64,000 bases of DNA from assembly GCA_964017065.1 (NCBI GenBank), contig OZ024792.1, forward strand, positions 5,947,754 to 6,011,753, in the 5' to 3' direction. This stretch comes from Haliclona indistincta (taxonomy: Eukaryota > Porifera > Demospongiae > Haplosclerida > Chalinidae). The notes beneath the pieces are model-generated. The model saw only the letters and a list, made by a program, of their open reading frames with translations, was not told the DNA's origin and searched no databases. Position numbers and translations under genes: made by a program. This document shows positions 1 to 10,306 of the stretch, one piece after another; within the stretch, counting starts at the first letter, position 1; each line of letters begins with the position of its first letter.

Positions 1-1440
1 TCACAGAAATTCACAGTCGGACTAAACTTTGCAAGTGAAGATGAGGCTGACAAGTTTGGTCAGGCAGTGGAGTCAAAGATCAACTATGTCCGACGAGCAA
101 GTGGGTATCTTGTGAGCACTTTATCCCACCTGTATACATGTATTTTGTCCTTCTAGCTATGAAGAGAAAGCCACCTGGTCAAGATACAGCTGGACAGCCA
201 ACAGCACCTGTCATCAATCGCCCGCCAGTTAATGTACAAAGGGGTAACGCTGATATGTTTAACAACAAAAAACAGCCGGCGAAGAAAGGTGCTGCTGCCG
301 GTAAACCTAAAAAGCTCACTAAAGCTGATATAGGTCTTCCAACTGATTTCAGGTTAGCTGTGTGTGTGCACGTGTGATAAAATGTACTACTGTCATTCTT
401 TAGGCATTTAGCTCATGTTGGTTGGGATCCTTCAACTGGAGCATTTGATGTAAGCAGTCTCTTGCACTGTTGTTGCATATCGACTTCTTCCTCTCTACTA
501 AACAGAGCAGCAACATAAACCCAGAATGGAGGAAGCTGCTGGACACTGTTGGAGTTACTGAGGAACAGCTCAAGGACAAGGAAACAGCTAACTTTATCTA
601 TGACTTTGTTGAGAAGAGGGGAGGAATCCAGAAAGCTACGCAGGAACTTGAGAATATAAAAAGCAAGCCACCTCCCCCGCCATCTAGTAGGGGCCATAAG
701 AAGCGCTCTGGCAATAATCGGGCCCCTCCAGCTCCTCCGCAGCCTCGTGATGTACCCCCGGCCCCTCCGACTCGTGGTGGTGGCAATGTTCCTGCTCCAC
801 CACCTCCTCCTCCAGTAGGTAAGAAGAAGCCCTCTCCACTGTGTCTATTGCTGTGGAATTTAGTAGTTTGTTTGTCATGCATAGTTGAGAGGATATTATT
901 TCTGTTGAAAGTTATCATGATGTAGTTCTTTTGTCAGTGTCTTGTCGCTAATGGGTCTGACTGACCGCACAGTATAGTGTGAGTACTGTTTCCACCTCTC
1001 TAGGAGTGCCAGCTCCCCCTCCTCCTCCCCCTATGGCTGGCGGTGGCAGTGGTGGTCCACCACCTCCTCCCTCACGAGGACCCTCAAAACCTTTACCTCG
1101 TGTGGATGATGCTCGCAGCAATCTTCTAGCCAGTATCAGGCAGGGAAAACAACTCAAAGCGGTCAGTGCTTCATTTGCACTTTAATAACTCTTCTCTTTC
1201 TTGCTTTTTATGGTAGGTAAGTGCAATTGAGGCTGAAGAAGATGATCGTGAGAATGATCCAGAACTTGATGGAATGGCGGGTGCCCTGCAGAGAGCACTC
1301 GCTTCACGAACGAACGCCATACACGGAAGTGGTGAGTGTCTCTGTGCATCATGATAGCGGCCTCATCAATGTGTATATCTTTAGACTCTGACGATGACGA
1401 AGGAGACGAGGACGACGATGATGAAGAGGACTGGGACTAA
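1..1440 (+). CDS. WASL: WASL/N-WASP actin nucleation promoter, 3' part
   Basis: This is the C-terminal part of a Wiskott-Aldrich syndrome family protein; the 5' end lies outside the window. Exons read as 1-100, 157-352, 404-449, 506-818, 1004-1161, 1217-1331 and 1385-1440, with short GT-AG introns and a continuous frame. The first exon is the end of the WH1/EVH1 domain. Next comes a basic segment and a GTPase-binding (CRIB) region (IGLPTDFRHLAHVGWD), then the autoinhibitory helix region (NPEWRKLLDTVGVTEEQLKD). After that are long polyproline runs that should bind profilin and SH3 domains, a WH2 actin-binding motif (ARSNLLASIRQGKQLK), and an acidic tail ending DDDEEDWD with the penultimate Trp that contacts Arp2/3. 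Known family role: Cdc42 and PIP2 relieve autoinhibition so the VCA tail activates Arp2/3. The gene is convergent with UBE2Q. I see one clear WH2 motif. Confidence 0.95.
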
Positions 1441-1712
1441 CGACCATGACATCATCCATGTGTGCTATAAATAGACTAGCCTGATCTCTTTTAGAACTAT
1501 GTTTTGCTCAACAGCTGGTACTATAGTGGGTGTGTTGTGGAATCATTAGTCATGTCAGAAATGACAGTTTTTAAATTATATTATTGGTAATTTCCTGTCA
1601 CGTATAGCATGGTACAAGTATTCTACTACCAAACATAAACACACACTACATACAATGTAACAGAGTTGATTTGAGGTTTTGAAATCGGAGAATGTGTACT
1701 ATGAGTAGATGC

Positions 1713-1718
1713 AATAAA
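1713..1718 (+). terminator. AATAAA polyadenylation signal, probably for WASL
   Basis: A canonical AATAAA lies 272 bp after the WASL stop codon. It ends only 2 bp before the stop codon of UBE2Q on the other strand, so the mature WASL 3' end should overlap the UBE2Q coding region or 3' UTR in antisense. Confidence 0.5.
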
Positions 1719-1720
1719 GT

Positions 1721-3932
1721 TCATCCCTCGTCTTTGGGTGGTGTAAACCATCCTGTGACCGCAAGAACGGATATAATGAAATGAACGGCATTTGACTCAC
1801 CGCTTTTTTCATGTATCTTCACTAGTGACTTGTATGCATTTTGAGCTTTAGCTAAAGAGTAGGTTTCTCCCTGTGTGATGGAGAGTCTATGATGGAGCTT
1901 GACAAGGTGAGCTGTACCTTGGTTTGGTGGAAGATTATCCGTGCTTTGCCCTTCACGAGAGTGGCGCCAATCTGAAGTATCAAAGCCTCCATAGTGTAAG
2001 CGCTGCTCCATCCCTGAAAATGCAGAATAAAAGCTCTACATCTTCCTGCATCTCTTACCTGTGGTGTCAGTAGCTCCATGCAGATAGCTCCTCCTGCCAG
2101 CACATAGCCTCCTTTGACAACTGGTCGAACTAGGCGAACAAACGGTGGAGTGTACGGAAACTTGTCATCAAACACTGCGTGTAAAAGCAGATGGTCTACT
2201 CCTTCAGAGTCTTTTAATCGCTTCATGTCTTCAGACAGAGAACTGTCCTTATCCACTCTGACCAAGAGACCCAAGATAGAATCATTATGTACAAACAGTT
2301 GGGCATACCTGTACAGTTTAATGTACCAGTTATAGAGACTGTCGTCAATCAATTCAACACAGTACAAGCCTACAATGAAGACAAGTAAATTTACTGAAAT
2401 CTGCTGCACGCTCAAAATACCATCTTTAAAATTCTGTGATCGGTAGATGTCTCTCAGCTCTCGCATCAGTCGGTCAGATGCTCGGACAGAACTGGTGCTC
2501 CCCGGAGCACTGCTAGCTGAGCTCCCTCCACTGGTACGCTGCTGCTGAAGGAACTCTTGTCTTGTGTTCATCCTCACCTTCTCCAGCACGGCCTTGTTCT
2601 CTTCTGTGATGCCTGTGTCTGCTCCAATATCTTCCTCGTCACTAGGAAAAATAAAAATGAACAGATAATCCTTCTTCCTCTACCAGTAACTCTTTCCCTC
2701 CACCTCCCTCTTTCTCTCTCACACACCTTTTGCTGAGGTCAACATCTTCGCCAAACATGTCATCATCCAGAGCAGGATCAAACATGTACTCGTCATCGTA
2801 ACCAAAGTCTTCCTCCTCCTCATCTTCATCTCCTCCTCTCACAGCTCCGCCCACTGCGCCAGCGCAGGATTCACTGTCTTCGGAGTCCATATCATGTTGC
2901 ATTCCATCGTCTGAACCAGCACGCTCAACCTGGAGAACAAAGAAAACCATGAAAAGTTTTTAAAATAAAAAATTGTGGTTTTGTACTACAGAGTGAGAGA
3001 GGAAGTAAGAGAGGGTGGGCGGACGAGAGAGAGAGAGAGAGACTGATAAATTAAAAAGTTTAGGACTCTTGCTCAACACACCCTGTGACTCAATGCAATA
3101 GGGGAAGCACTATTGGGCTCAGCAGACAACACTTCAAATTGAGGACTGTGCAACCAGCACACAATAGTGCTCCCAAGCATTAATAGACAATACTCTATGG
3201 TACTAATTATTGGTGTGAAGGACATATGGGTATGAGTGTACATCCCACACACACAGCATCCTGCAGATAAGTGGTATCACATATCATTGATGTGTACTTA
3301 AGCAGCTGATAATATAGGAGTCCAACTAGCATCCATTGAGCATTGTGTGTGTTCGCTATTCCATAAACGTTCTCACTTGTGAAGTGGTTTTTTCAAAACT
3401 GAATGTATAACACGCACAGTATGGGTTGTTGACTTGCCTGCGCAGATGAGGCTAGACTGAAGAGTTCTCCCACTGCTGGTGGTAGAGGGATGTTGCACAG
3501 CTCACACATTCGTGTGACAAGATGCCGTACCTTCGCTAACAGCTAGAGGCGGGAGATAGGTAGATAAAGAGTGAGCTGCTAATGTGTGTGTTTGTAAGCT
3601 CACTGGGTGACTGGAATTAGCGCTAAACTCATCAGACATGTTGAGCTCCTCTATGACTGGTTGAATGATTGGATTATCAGTCTCTGAGAACCATATCGGT
3701 AGAACAATTGGATAGCTAGTCTAGAGGGAGAGAGAAGAGAGAGATATGTTTAAAAGAATGTTCCTCTACTCACTGAAATGCTGCACTGTATGACATATTT
3801 GGTTCTATTTGTGTCACAAAACGAGCAGACCACTTCTTCTCGAGAAGCCAGTGTTATCTGAAAGCAGCCATCACCGCGAGGGAACTGCTGCTCGAGAATG
3901 CTCAGCTCTGTCCGGAGTGTCTTATGGGACAT
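1721..3932 (-). CDS. UBE2Q2: Ubiquitin-conjugating enzyme E2 Q
   Basis: UBE2Q1/UBE2Q2-type E2 enzyme. It starts at the ATG complementary to 3930-3932 ([17 protein letters not shown]) with the RWD-like N-terminal domain, which continues through exons at about 3774-3932, 3604-3720 ([15 protein letters not shown]) and 3438-3544 ([12 protein letters not shown]). An acidic linker follows ([24 protein letters not shown]; 2727-2929). The UBC domain follows ([31 protein letters not shown]), with the catalytic Cys in [18 protein letters not shown], then [20 protein letters not shown] and the conserved family C terminus [10 protein letters not shown]. Introns of about 45-60 bp interrupt it; several have no stop in frame, so naive reading inserts extra residues (for example between LTPQ and GWSS). 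The intron after 3438 starts with GC (GCAAGT). The order matches vertebrate UBE2Q closely, but Q1 and Q2 cannot be told apart here. It shares a 158-bp divergent promoter with the MIS12-like gene. Confidence 0.95.
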
Positions 3933-4090
3933 CAGGAGGAGAAGAAGTGACCTTCAGTTGTCTCTCTTGTTCTCTCCTACGTTCTCTAGACGAAACGCCG
4001 GGACGATGAACAAGCGCCAAGATCTAGGGATAGAGAAGCTCCACCCACTAACTGGTGGCAGCTCCACCCACAAACAAAGGCGGGCTGAAA

Positions 4091-4624
4091 ATGACAAGCG
4101 AAGAATATTTTTCAGCGGCAGAGTTCTTCGGCTACACGTCGCAAAAGTTCTGTAGCGAAGTGCACGCAATTTGTTACAATGAGTACCTTCGCTGCGTGAG
4201 CAGTACCAAAGAAAAACTGCAGACAATGTATCCAGACAGAAAGGAGGAAATCCAAGAAGGCTACACAAATTTACTCATTGGGTTCTCGCGTCATTTGGAC
4301 GAGCAAACAGAGTACTTCTTGCAGTACTACGAGAAAAATATTCACGGCATTCTCTGCGGGGTGCCGGTGTATGGAGTGGAGGTTGAAGAGTCCAGAGAAG
4401 TCGGAGAGAGACTGAGCAATCTGAAGCAGAGGACTATAGCAGTGAACCAGCTAAACCACACACTTTCACAGAGAGTGACCAAAATGGAGGAGGAGATTCA
4501 CAAGAGAGAGGCTCTCTTGCTCAAAATGCAGCAGTTTGCCGAGAAGAAGAAGGACATAGACCAAGCAAAGATCATGCTAGAGAAACTGAGGAGTATGGTA
4601 GACCAAGATAAACCAGAGCAATAA
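4091..4624 (+). CDS. MIS12: Mis12-like kinetochore protein
   Basis: Single-exon gene of 177 residues, starting at the ATG at 4091 (MTSEEYFSAAEFFGYTSQ). The frame stays open upstream, but only from a GTG. The N terminus resembles the Mis12 signature (AEFFGYTSQ, compare AQFFGFTPQ in vertebrates). A helical region follows (NLLIGFSRHLDEQTEYFLQ, then NIHGIL), matching where Mis12 has its membrane-free helical hairpin. The C-terminal half is coiled coil (residues 105-170, heptads in LNHTLSQRVTKMEEEIHKR). Mis12 is part of the KMN network that joins centromeric chromatin to Ndc80 and microtubules. The call rests on family motifs and length (human is about 205 residues); no profile search was possible. 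It faces UBE2Q head-to-head and TTLL tail-to-tail. Confidence 0.75.
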   Translation: MTSEEYFSAAEFFGYTSQKFCSEVHAICYNEYLRCVSSTKEKLQTMYPDRKEEIQEGYTNLLIGFSRHLDEQTEYFLQYYEKNIHGILCGVPVYGVEVEESREVGERLSNLKQRTIAVNQLNHTLSQRVTKMEEEIHKREALLLKMQQFAEKKKDIDQAKIMLEKLRSMVDQDKPEQ

Positions 4625-4862
4625 CAATGTCTCAATAATAATTAAATTTTATTATTATTATCATTCTACAAAAAATAAGATTAAGTCTACTAAGTTGCTA
4701 ATTTTGATGTGTTTCCTATCGTCCAATTGGAGGCGCAGAGAAATTAAATTTGAGTTGCTGCAGAGAAAGAAAACAGTCAAGTTAGTGAAAATCATTGATT
4801 GTGCTAATGTGTTTTGTCACACAATGGAGGATGATCAGAGACTGAATACATTAGTGCATGAA

Positions 4863-4903
4863 GGTGGTACTTTTCACTATTATAGATAGTGTAAAGTACC
4901 ACC
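4863..4903. repeat. Short perfect-loop hairpin
   Basis: The 18-bp arm GGTGGTACTTTTCACTAT is repeated inverted with one mismatch after a 5-bp spacer. It lies just beyond the TTLL stop codon, in its 3' UTR on the minus strand. It could be a tiny MITE remnant or an RNA hairpin; function is unknown. Confidence 0.7.
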
Positions 4904-4917
4904 TAGTTATAGATAGT

Positions 4918-7913
4918 TCACTTTTCACTTACTCTCAGTCTATCATTGATCGAGAGACGAGCTGCTGCTATTGAATGCTGGCGTCTCGCAGTTGACAGCT
5001 GGGTCTGTCTGTAAGTCAGTCTCTGTTTTGTTCGTGGAGGAGCAGGAGGAATAGCAGAGCCACATAGCTCAAGTTGTGTGCTGCCTTTGTCCTTGTAGAA
5101 TGGGTTTGAACTAATGCTGGGATATCTGTAGCAAGAGATAGGTCATAGATTATTAGGTATCACTGGATGGTCCCTTACTTGTATTGGTGCGTGGTATTCC
5201 ATTGTGGTGTAACAACATTAGGAGGGAGAAAAGGAGGAGGTGTGTGAAACTGGAGTTGGTAAGGTGATCGTAGTTGCTGCAGCCGATACTCTGGGATGCC
5301 TCTGTTCATCAGAGTGCAACTGTTGGGGCCGCCACGAGGCCAGTTCAGAGAGTGTCCAGGGAGCAGATGAGCGCTGTGAGAAGAAGGAAGATGATCGGGT
5401 GGGTCATGGTGCTGGTAGGTCTGTGTGTAGTACTGAGGGTTGTCAGTACTCTCGCTGTTTGTTCTGACAGGAGGGACGGATGGTGTCACTGATCGAGAGC
5501 TCGGTTGAGACTCCAGTGCTACCCTGACCTGCTCAGACACACCCATCCCTCTCACCAGGGACTCTCTCAACTGGAGACCAGCCAGCCGTTCCAATTCCTC
5601 CTCTTCTTGGATTATCTCTGGTAGTCCTCCTGTGTGCATTGGAGAATGCTGCAGAGATACAATCAAGCTAGCTACACCACTAGTTAGAGTCTGCATTACC
5701 TCATCTTCTGTCTGCTGTAGAGCAGGCACTCTGAAGCTCATTCCTCGTCTTCTCACTACAGCAGAGTGCCCTGCTGATGATAATCTCTTGGACGTCTCTA
5801 CTTGGCTGGCTATCAACCTCATTCTCTGCTCTCTCATGTGGGGAGGGCTTTCTGCTCCACTGGATCCCTGTCGTGACGGTTTGTCTTTATTCAAGAATCC
5901 CTTCTCCTCTTTTCGTTTCATTTCTAGCTCTTCTCTGAGCTGTTTGGCGAGCTCAGATCGTGCACGTGAGGAGGCAGTTTGAGAGCACAGCGACGTACTC
6001 TGGTCAAAAAAGTTTTTGTAAACTTCTGTGTTTCCATCCTTGGGGTATATCCGAGTGAAGCCACCAAGATGTCTTTGTTCGTATTTTTCAAAGTGTGCAT
6101 CGTACTGTGCTCTCTCTTCCTCCTCATGTTGACTGTAAAGACAATAAGAATGTAAATCTAATGCATTGTCTGTATGCAGCATGTCAAACCTGCTTTCCTT
6201 TGGTTTCTTCCCACAGAGCAGCCTATCCTGAGCCTTCTTTTTCTCCTCCTCCTGGCACCTCTTCTTACTGTTAGCAAACAAGTCCAGTAGCTGGAGTGTG
6301 TCATGTAGTAACCCCTCCTTCACCTCCTTGTCTAGTGGAGCGTCTGTGTGGAAACTAGGTGATCGATTTACCTATGAAAACACAGAAAAGTATTTTTAAC
6401 TGCACGTATTATGCCTACCTCTACAAGCCATGCTTTGAGCTTTCTGTCCAGTAGAACATCGAACCCAAGTATCTCAAAGCAGGCACTGCCTCGAGTGTGA
6501 TTGTAGAAGAATGATCGATAGTTGTGCTTGAGAATTGGATGAATAGAAATCAGTGTCTTGATGACCACATCCTTAGGAGAGAAGAAAACAGTCACAGTAC
6601 AAAGAAGAGAGTGATGCATCACTAACATTGATTGCTGCCCATATTTTATCGATGTCATATCCATTCTCAATGAACCATTTGTTGACGGTGGTCACTCTTC
6701 TCTTGCTGCCGCTGTCATCATCTCTTACGAAATCCTTACTGAGCTTGTTGATTGCATAGTTCGTCAGATGCATGCACACTTCATCCTGGAGGTGAGCAAG
6801 AGAAAGAATGAGACTCCCATAGATGTGATTGTACTACATAGTGTCTACAGAAGAGCTTCTACCATGTTATGTCCAGTAGGCTCCTTGTATTGTATGGTAG
6901 CAAATCGTGCCAGTCCATCACGATACATGTATACTCTCAGAGGATCACACGAGGTGACCAGAACATACAGACGCAGGTCAAACTTGAACCCATCGATGAT
7001 GAAAGGCTGTGAAACAAAGAGAGAGATCAATACAATGCTAGCTGTTGGTATACTGTACCCACTCGAGCAATGTATTGCTGACAGACTAAATGTTCGCCAT
7101 TGTTGACCTCCTGTAGAAAGAGGAGTTGAATTTTAGCTACAGTAGATGTTAGAAACTCACCTTTGGACTACGAAATAGGAAAATTCCTTTGCCCTGGCTT
7201 CCACTACCTGGTTTTGCAATGAATACCTTGTTCTTTTTCTTCTGACAATATGCTTGAAAATCCCCAAAGCTACAAAAAGAGAACAAAATCACTTATTGAT
7301 TGTCCTACTGTCTATTCATTTGACTCACTCAGCAGGCAGTGTCCAGGTTCGTGGAAAGCAGTTGTAGTCTTTCGGGAATAGTTTTAACATCCTGTTCATA
7401 TGTCTAGCCAGCAGGTCCTTGCGACAGATTTCATTCATTCCAGGAAAATGGTTAACTTTCTACGAATGAAGAAACGGCAGAGAAGAGTGAAACATCTTGC
7501 AGCTCATTATTCAACTCACTTGATATGGTTTGATTTCATTTAGTTTATCAGGCAGCTCTACATCAGTCCAGTATATACTCCATTCTTCATCCTCTCTTAC
7601 TACTTTGATACCAAACTTCTTAGCCACACGCCGAACTACGTGATCACGAGTAGAGTGATCATGCGGTGAACAGCACTACACTTACCACTATCATATTTGC
7701 AGTTGGTCAGGTTAATAGTGAGCTGAGGCATTCTGTAGATAGTAGGGAAAAGACGATTCATGCAGTCACATGGTCCGTGCAGCAAGCAAACCTTCTCTTC
7801 TTGACGACCTTCTTCTTCCCACTGTTCGTTCGCTCTTCTACTCCACTATCAATAGCATCTTCTTTGTCTTCTTCGGTCTCCTGGTACGATTCAGTTGCAG
7901 TAGCGCCAGCCAT
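4918..7913 (-). CDS. TTLL6: Tubulin tyrosine ligase-like polyglutamylase (TTLL6/13 type)
   Basis: Multi-exon gene starting at the ATG complementary to 7911-7913 (MAGATATESYQETEEDKED), with a charged N-terminal tail and then a complete TTL domain. Visible landmarks in order: NLTNCKYDSV; VVREDEEWSIYWTD; FPGMNEICRKDLLARHMNR; DYNCFPRTWTLPAE; nucleotide-binding AKPGSGSQGKGIFL; the FIIDGFKFDLRLYVLVTS segment; HLTNYAINK; and FEILGFDVLLDRKLKAWLVEVN, with the metal-binding Glu/Asn and then RSPSF. A basic C-terminal extension follows, with HLGGFTRIYP, an element shared by TTLL6, TTLL13 and TTLL7 that helps microtubule binding. It ends in RLRVSEK at 4918-4920. Known role of the family: adds glutamates to tubulin tails, mostly in cilia. 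TTLL6 and TTLL13 cannot be separated by eye. The gene shares a 220-bp divergent region with the TM2 gene. Confidence 0.92.
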
Positions 7914-8133
7914 TTCTGCGAGAATGCAGCTATCGTGCGCGCACACGGCTATTGTTGATCAATGTTGCACTGTTTCTATAACAACCATTTTCGAGCAAAG
8001 GATGGGGGGTCGAGCGCGCGAGCGAGTGACCTTAATCCCAAATTTGGTACACTGTCGGTGCATCATCACCCGGCCAGCTAGTGTCAGTTCCGATTGATTC
8101 AGATTTTTTCTTGATTGCTGCAGAACAGTCAAG

Positions 8134-9279
8134 ATGATAGCGGTGCTTGTTCTCTGTTCTATTGCCTGCCTTGCAGCTGCTGCTCCACACGAACGGTGAG
8201 TTTAGTGCACACGTCTTTGACCATGAGCTACAAACCGCAAGTCGCTTAAAATCGATCGCGTGGGTAGCTAGCTACAGCTGATTACAGCAAACGTGACTCT
8301 CAGTTTTGACAACTGACTACAACAGTCTATGAGGACTGTCAATTTGTGGTCAACACCACACCTCTCTATACTATAGTAGCTATAGCTACTATATACTATA
8401 GCTGTACAGGGAGAGGTGTGATGTTGACCACAAATATGAGTCCTAACTGAGAGTGCTGTACAAGCCTTGTAGGTTCTAAACATAGGGCCCAAAATAATTC
8501 AAGGGCTCAGCAATCAGTTCCATTTCGTTGATGACTGATAATCTGCCAACTATGAATTTGTAAGGTATTTATAGCAGGAAACCTGTAGTATTATTATCAC
8601 TCCAGTTTATAAGATTACATGCTTTCTGTAGAGATGTGATTGAAAGACAAGCAACGCCACCAATGTGCAGTGTTGCCAGTGACTGCTATCCTGAAGGATT
8701 CCCCAACACCACAATTGTTCCAAATTCATTGGTAGAGTGCAGCAATGGCATTTGCTTCTGTGGAGATTGCTTTACTCGCAATACAACGACCAATATGTGT
8801 TTCTTTCAGTACCCTGACTGCTATTTCTATGATCCAACTGGCGGCAGCCTCTCATGTGTGGACAGGAGACGTTCACAAGTGGTAGCATTTGTCCTCTCCC
8901 TCACTCTTTCTGGTGTGGGAGCAGCCAACTTCTACATTGGACGTGACGGACTAGCCGGTGGTCAACTATTCTTGTTTCTATTTGTATTCGTGTGCATCTG
9001 TGCGGTCATTTGTCTGCCCTGTTGCTCATTCTGCATATTAGGAGCTGGGAAAGAAGAGGGGGTATGTTGACATAGCTGTACCAACTATGAATCAACTCTT
9101 CCTCTCTGTAGGCAACATGCTGTTATCTTTGCACAGTGCTATGTATCGTCCTGGTAGCCATTCTACTGGTCTGTGTCTTCCTAGCTACCTGGTCCTGGTG
9201 GATTGCTGATGCTGTCATTTTCGGTACCAACCAGCGACTGGACGGCAATGGCTGTCCACTACAGCCAAACCTGGGCTAA
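8134..9279 (+). CDS. Secretory TM2-domain membrane protein
   Basis: Three exons: 8134-8195, 8632-9061 and 9112-9279. The product starts with a signal peptide (MIAVLVLCSIACLAAAAP). A cysteine-rich ectodomain follows (CSVASDCYPEG, CSNGICFCGDCF, MCFFQYPDC, LSCVDRR) with NTT sites that could be N-glycosylated. Then comes a TM2 domain: helix VVAFVLSLTLSGVGAANFY, the turn IGRDGLAGGQ and a second helix (LFLFLFVFVCICAVICL). The third exon encodes a further hydrophobic Cys-rich helix and ends PLQPNLG. TM2 proteins are a broad family; animal TM2D1-3 have a DRF motif in the loop, which is absent here, so this is a separate TM2 protein of unknown function. Intron 1 (436 bp) carries a hairpin element. Confidence 0.8.
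8283..8463. mobile_element. MITE-like hairpin in intron 1 of the TM2 gene
   Basis: An imperfect inverted repeat of about 180 bp. The left arm contains TTTGTGGTCAACACCACACC and a CTCTCAGTT block. The right arm contains GGTGTGATGTTGACCACAAA and AACTGAGAG in mirrored order. The centre is AT-rich with TATAGTAGCTATAGCTACTA, itself palindromic. No coding capacity; this fits a non-autonomous foldback element. Confidence 0.7.
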
Positions 9280-9354
9280 CCCAACTAACAGTATTTGTGA
9301 GGTCATAGATTTTATAAAGTGTGTTATTTCAGTTGTTCTGATGCTTTTGTTACG

Positions 9355-10261
9355 TCAATAAAATGATTCGTCCTCTGGTGAATAACGTATTGTATCACAG
9401 TCAATACGAAGATGGTCCAGTAACTGAGTCATCGTAGGAGCCCCAGCAGATGAGTGAGAAAATTTAGGTAATAGCTGCTCAGCCACATCTTGGCTGACCT
9501 CTCTCCACTTGGTTATCAATCTCTCTAGCTCAGTCAGATTATTCTGATGATGTGTTCATTACACACCTCAACGACACAGCTGCTTACCTTAGAGTGATGT
9601 GTACGAACTAGTTTCAGCTTTCTCAGTTTCTCCTCACTCTCGTGCAGTCTAGCCAGCAGGTCTTTCTTTTTCGCCATCAGCTGGTCTAGTTCCTCTGTAT
9701 CTTCTCTATCACTTGTTGCTGTAGACACTGGTGTTGATGATTCTGTTGTCTTTAGTCTCTTAGACACTATCAATGGTGATTTGAACTTAGACAGTGGTCT
9801 CTTGAGACGCTGTCCAGATACCTGGTATATACCAGGAAGAAACCAGTACTATCAGTCAGTGTACATGCATGCTTACAGGTGTTGAAGCAGCATTGCGTGG
9901 TGTTCGAGGTGGGGTTTGACAAGCATGATCTAGATGCATGTAAACATGTGATACAGCATGATTGATACTACTCACCAGCTGCTGTTCGATCGAGCCAGTA
10001 TACCTGACGGCTCTCTTCACCAACACTCACTGAGCGACACTTCAGTCTTTCTTCAGAAATCAATGATTGTAGCACCTTCTACAAGCGGACACGTGTGCAT
10101 CACATGCGAATTCACGACACCTGGTTGCAGTTGCTCACTTCTAAACTGTATTCTTCGCCACCTTTTCTTTGCTCTCCTTCAAACCATTGCCTCAAGTCTT
10201 TCTTCTCGTGTAACACACGCGAGGACGAGGACAGATACTCGAGTAGTCGTTCCCGCGACAT
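9355..10261 (-). CDS. SFR1: SFR1/MEIR5-like recombination repair protein
   Basis: Five or six exons on the minus strand, starting at the ATG complementary to 10259-10261 (MSRERLLEYLSSSSRVLHEK). The C-terminal half matches SFR1, the Swi5 partner that stimulates Rad51/Dmc1 filaments. It has an RPLSKFKSP motif of the kind found in SFR1 N-terminal repeats, then a coiled coil (ELDQLMAKKKDLLARLHESE, EKLRKLKLVRTHHSK), and the conserved tail LTELERLITKWREVSQDVAE ... MTQLLDHLRIDYDTI ... EDESFY. The N-terminal part (QSLISEERLKCRSVSVGEES, VYWLDR) is not something I recognise from vertebrate SFR1 and could be a small winged-helix-like fold. The start codon is only 45 bp from that of IDH3A, so the two must share a promoter. 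Exon joins in the N-terminal half are less certain than the C terminus. Confidence 0.75.
9357..9362 (+). terminator. AATAAA signal of the TM2 gene overlapping the SFR1 stop
   Basis: A canonical polyadenylation signal 77 bp after the TM2 stop codon. Its first base is the last base of the antisense SFR1 stop triplet (9355-9357), so the convergent transcripts must overlap by at least the cleavage distance. Confidence 0.6.
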
Positions 10262-10306
10262 TTCGAGTAGGCGTGGTCTCAGGGACAGCTGCAGGACCCG
10301 GAAAGG

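Noticed and set aside
1852..2589. Single-exon reading of UBE2Q as one 245-codon ORF
   Set aside because: It includes in-frame introns; removing them restores the UBC alignment.
4055..4090. Twelve extra N-terminal codons for the MIS12-like gene
   Set aside because: They would start at GTG; the first ATG is at 4091 and aligns with the family start.
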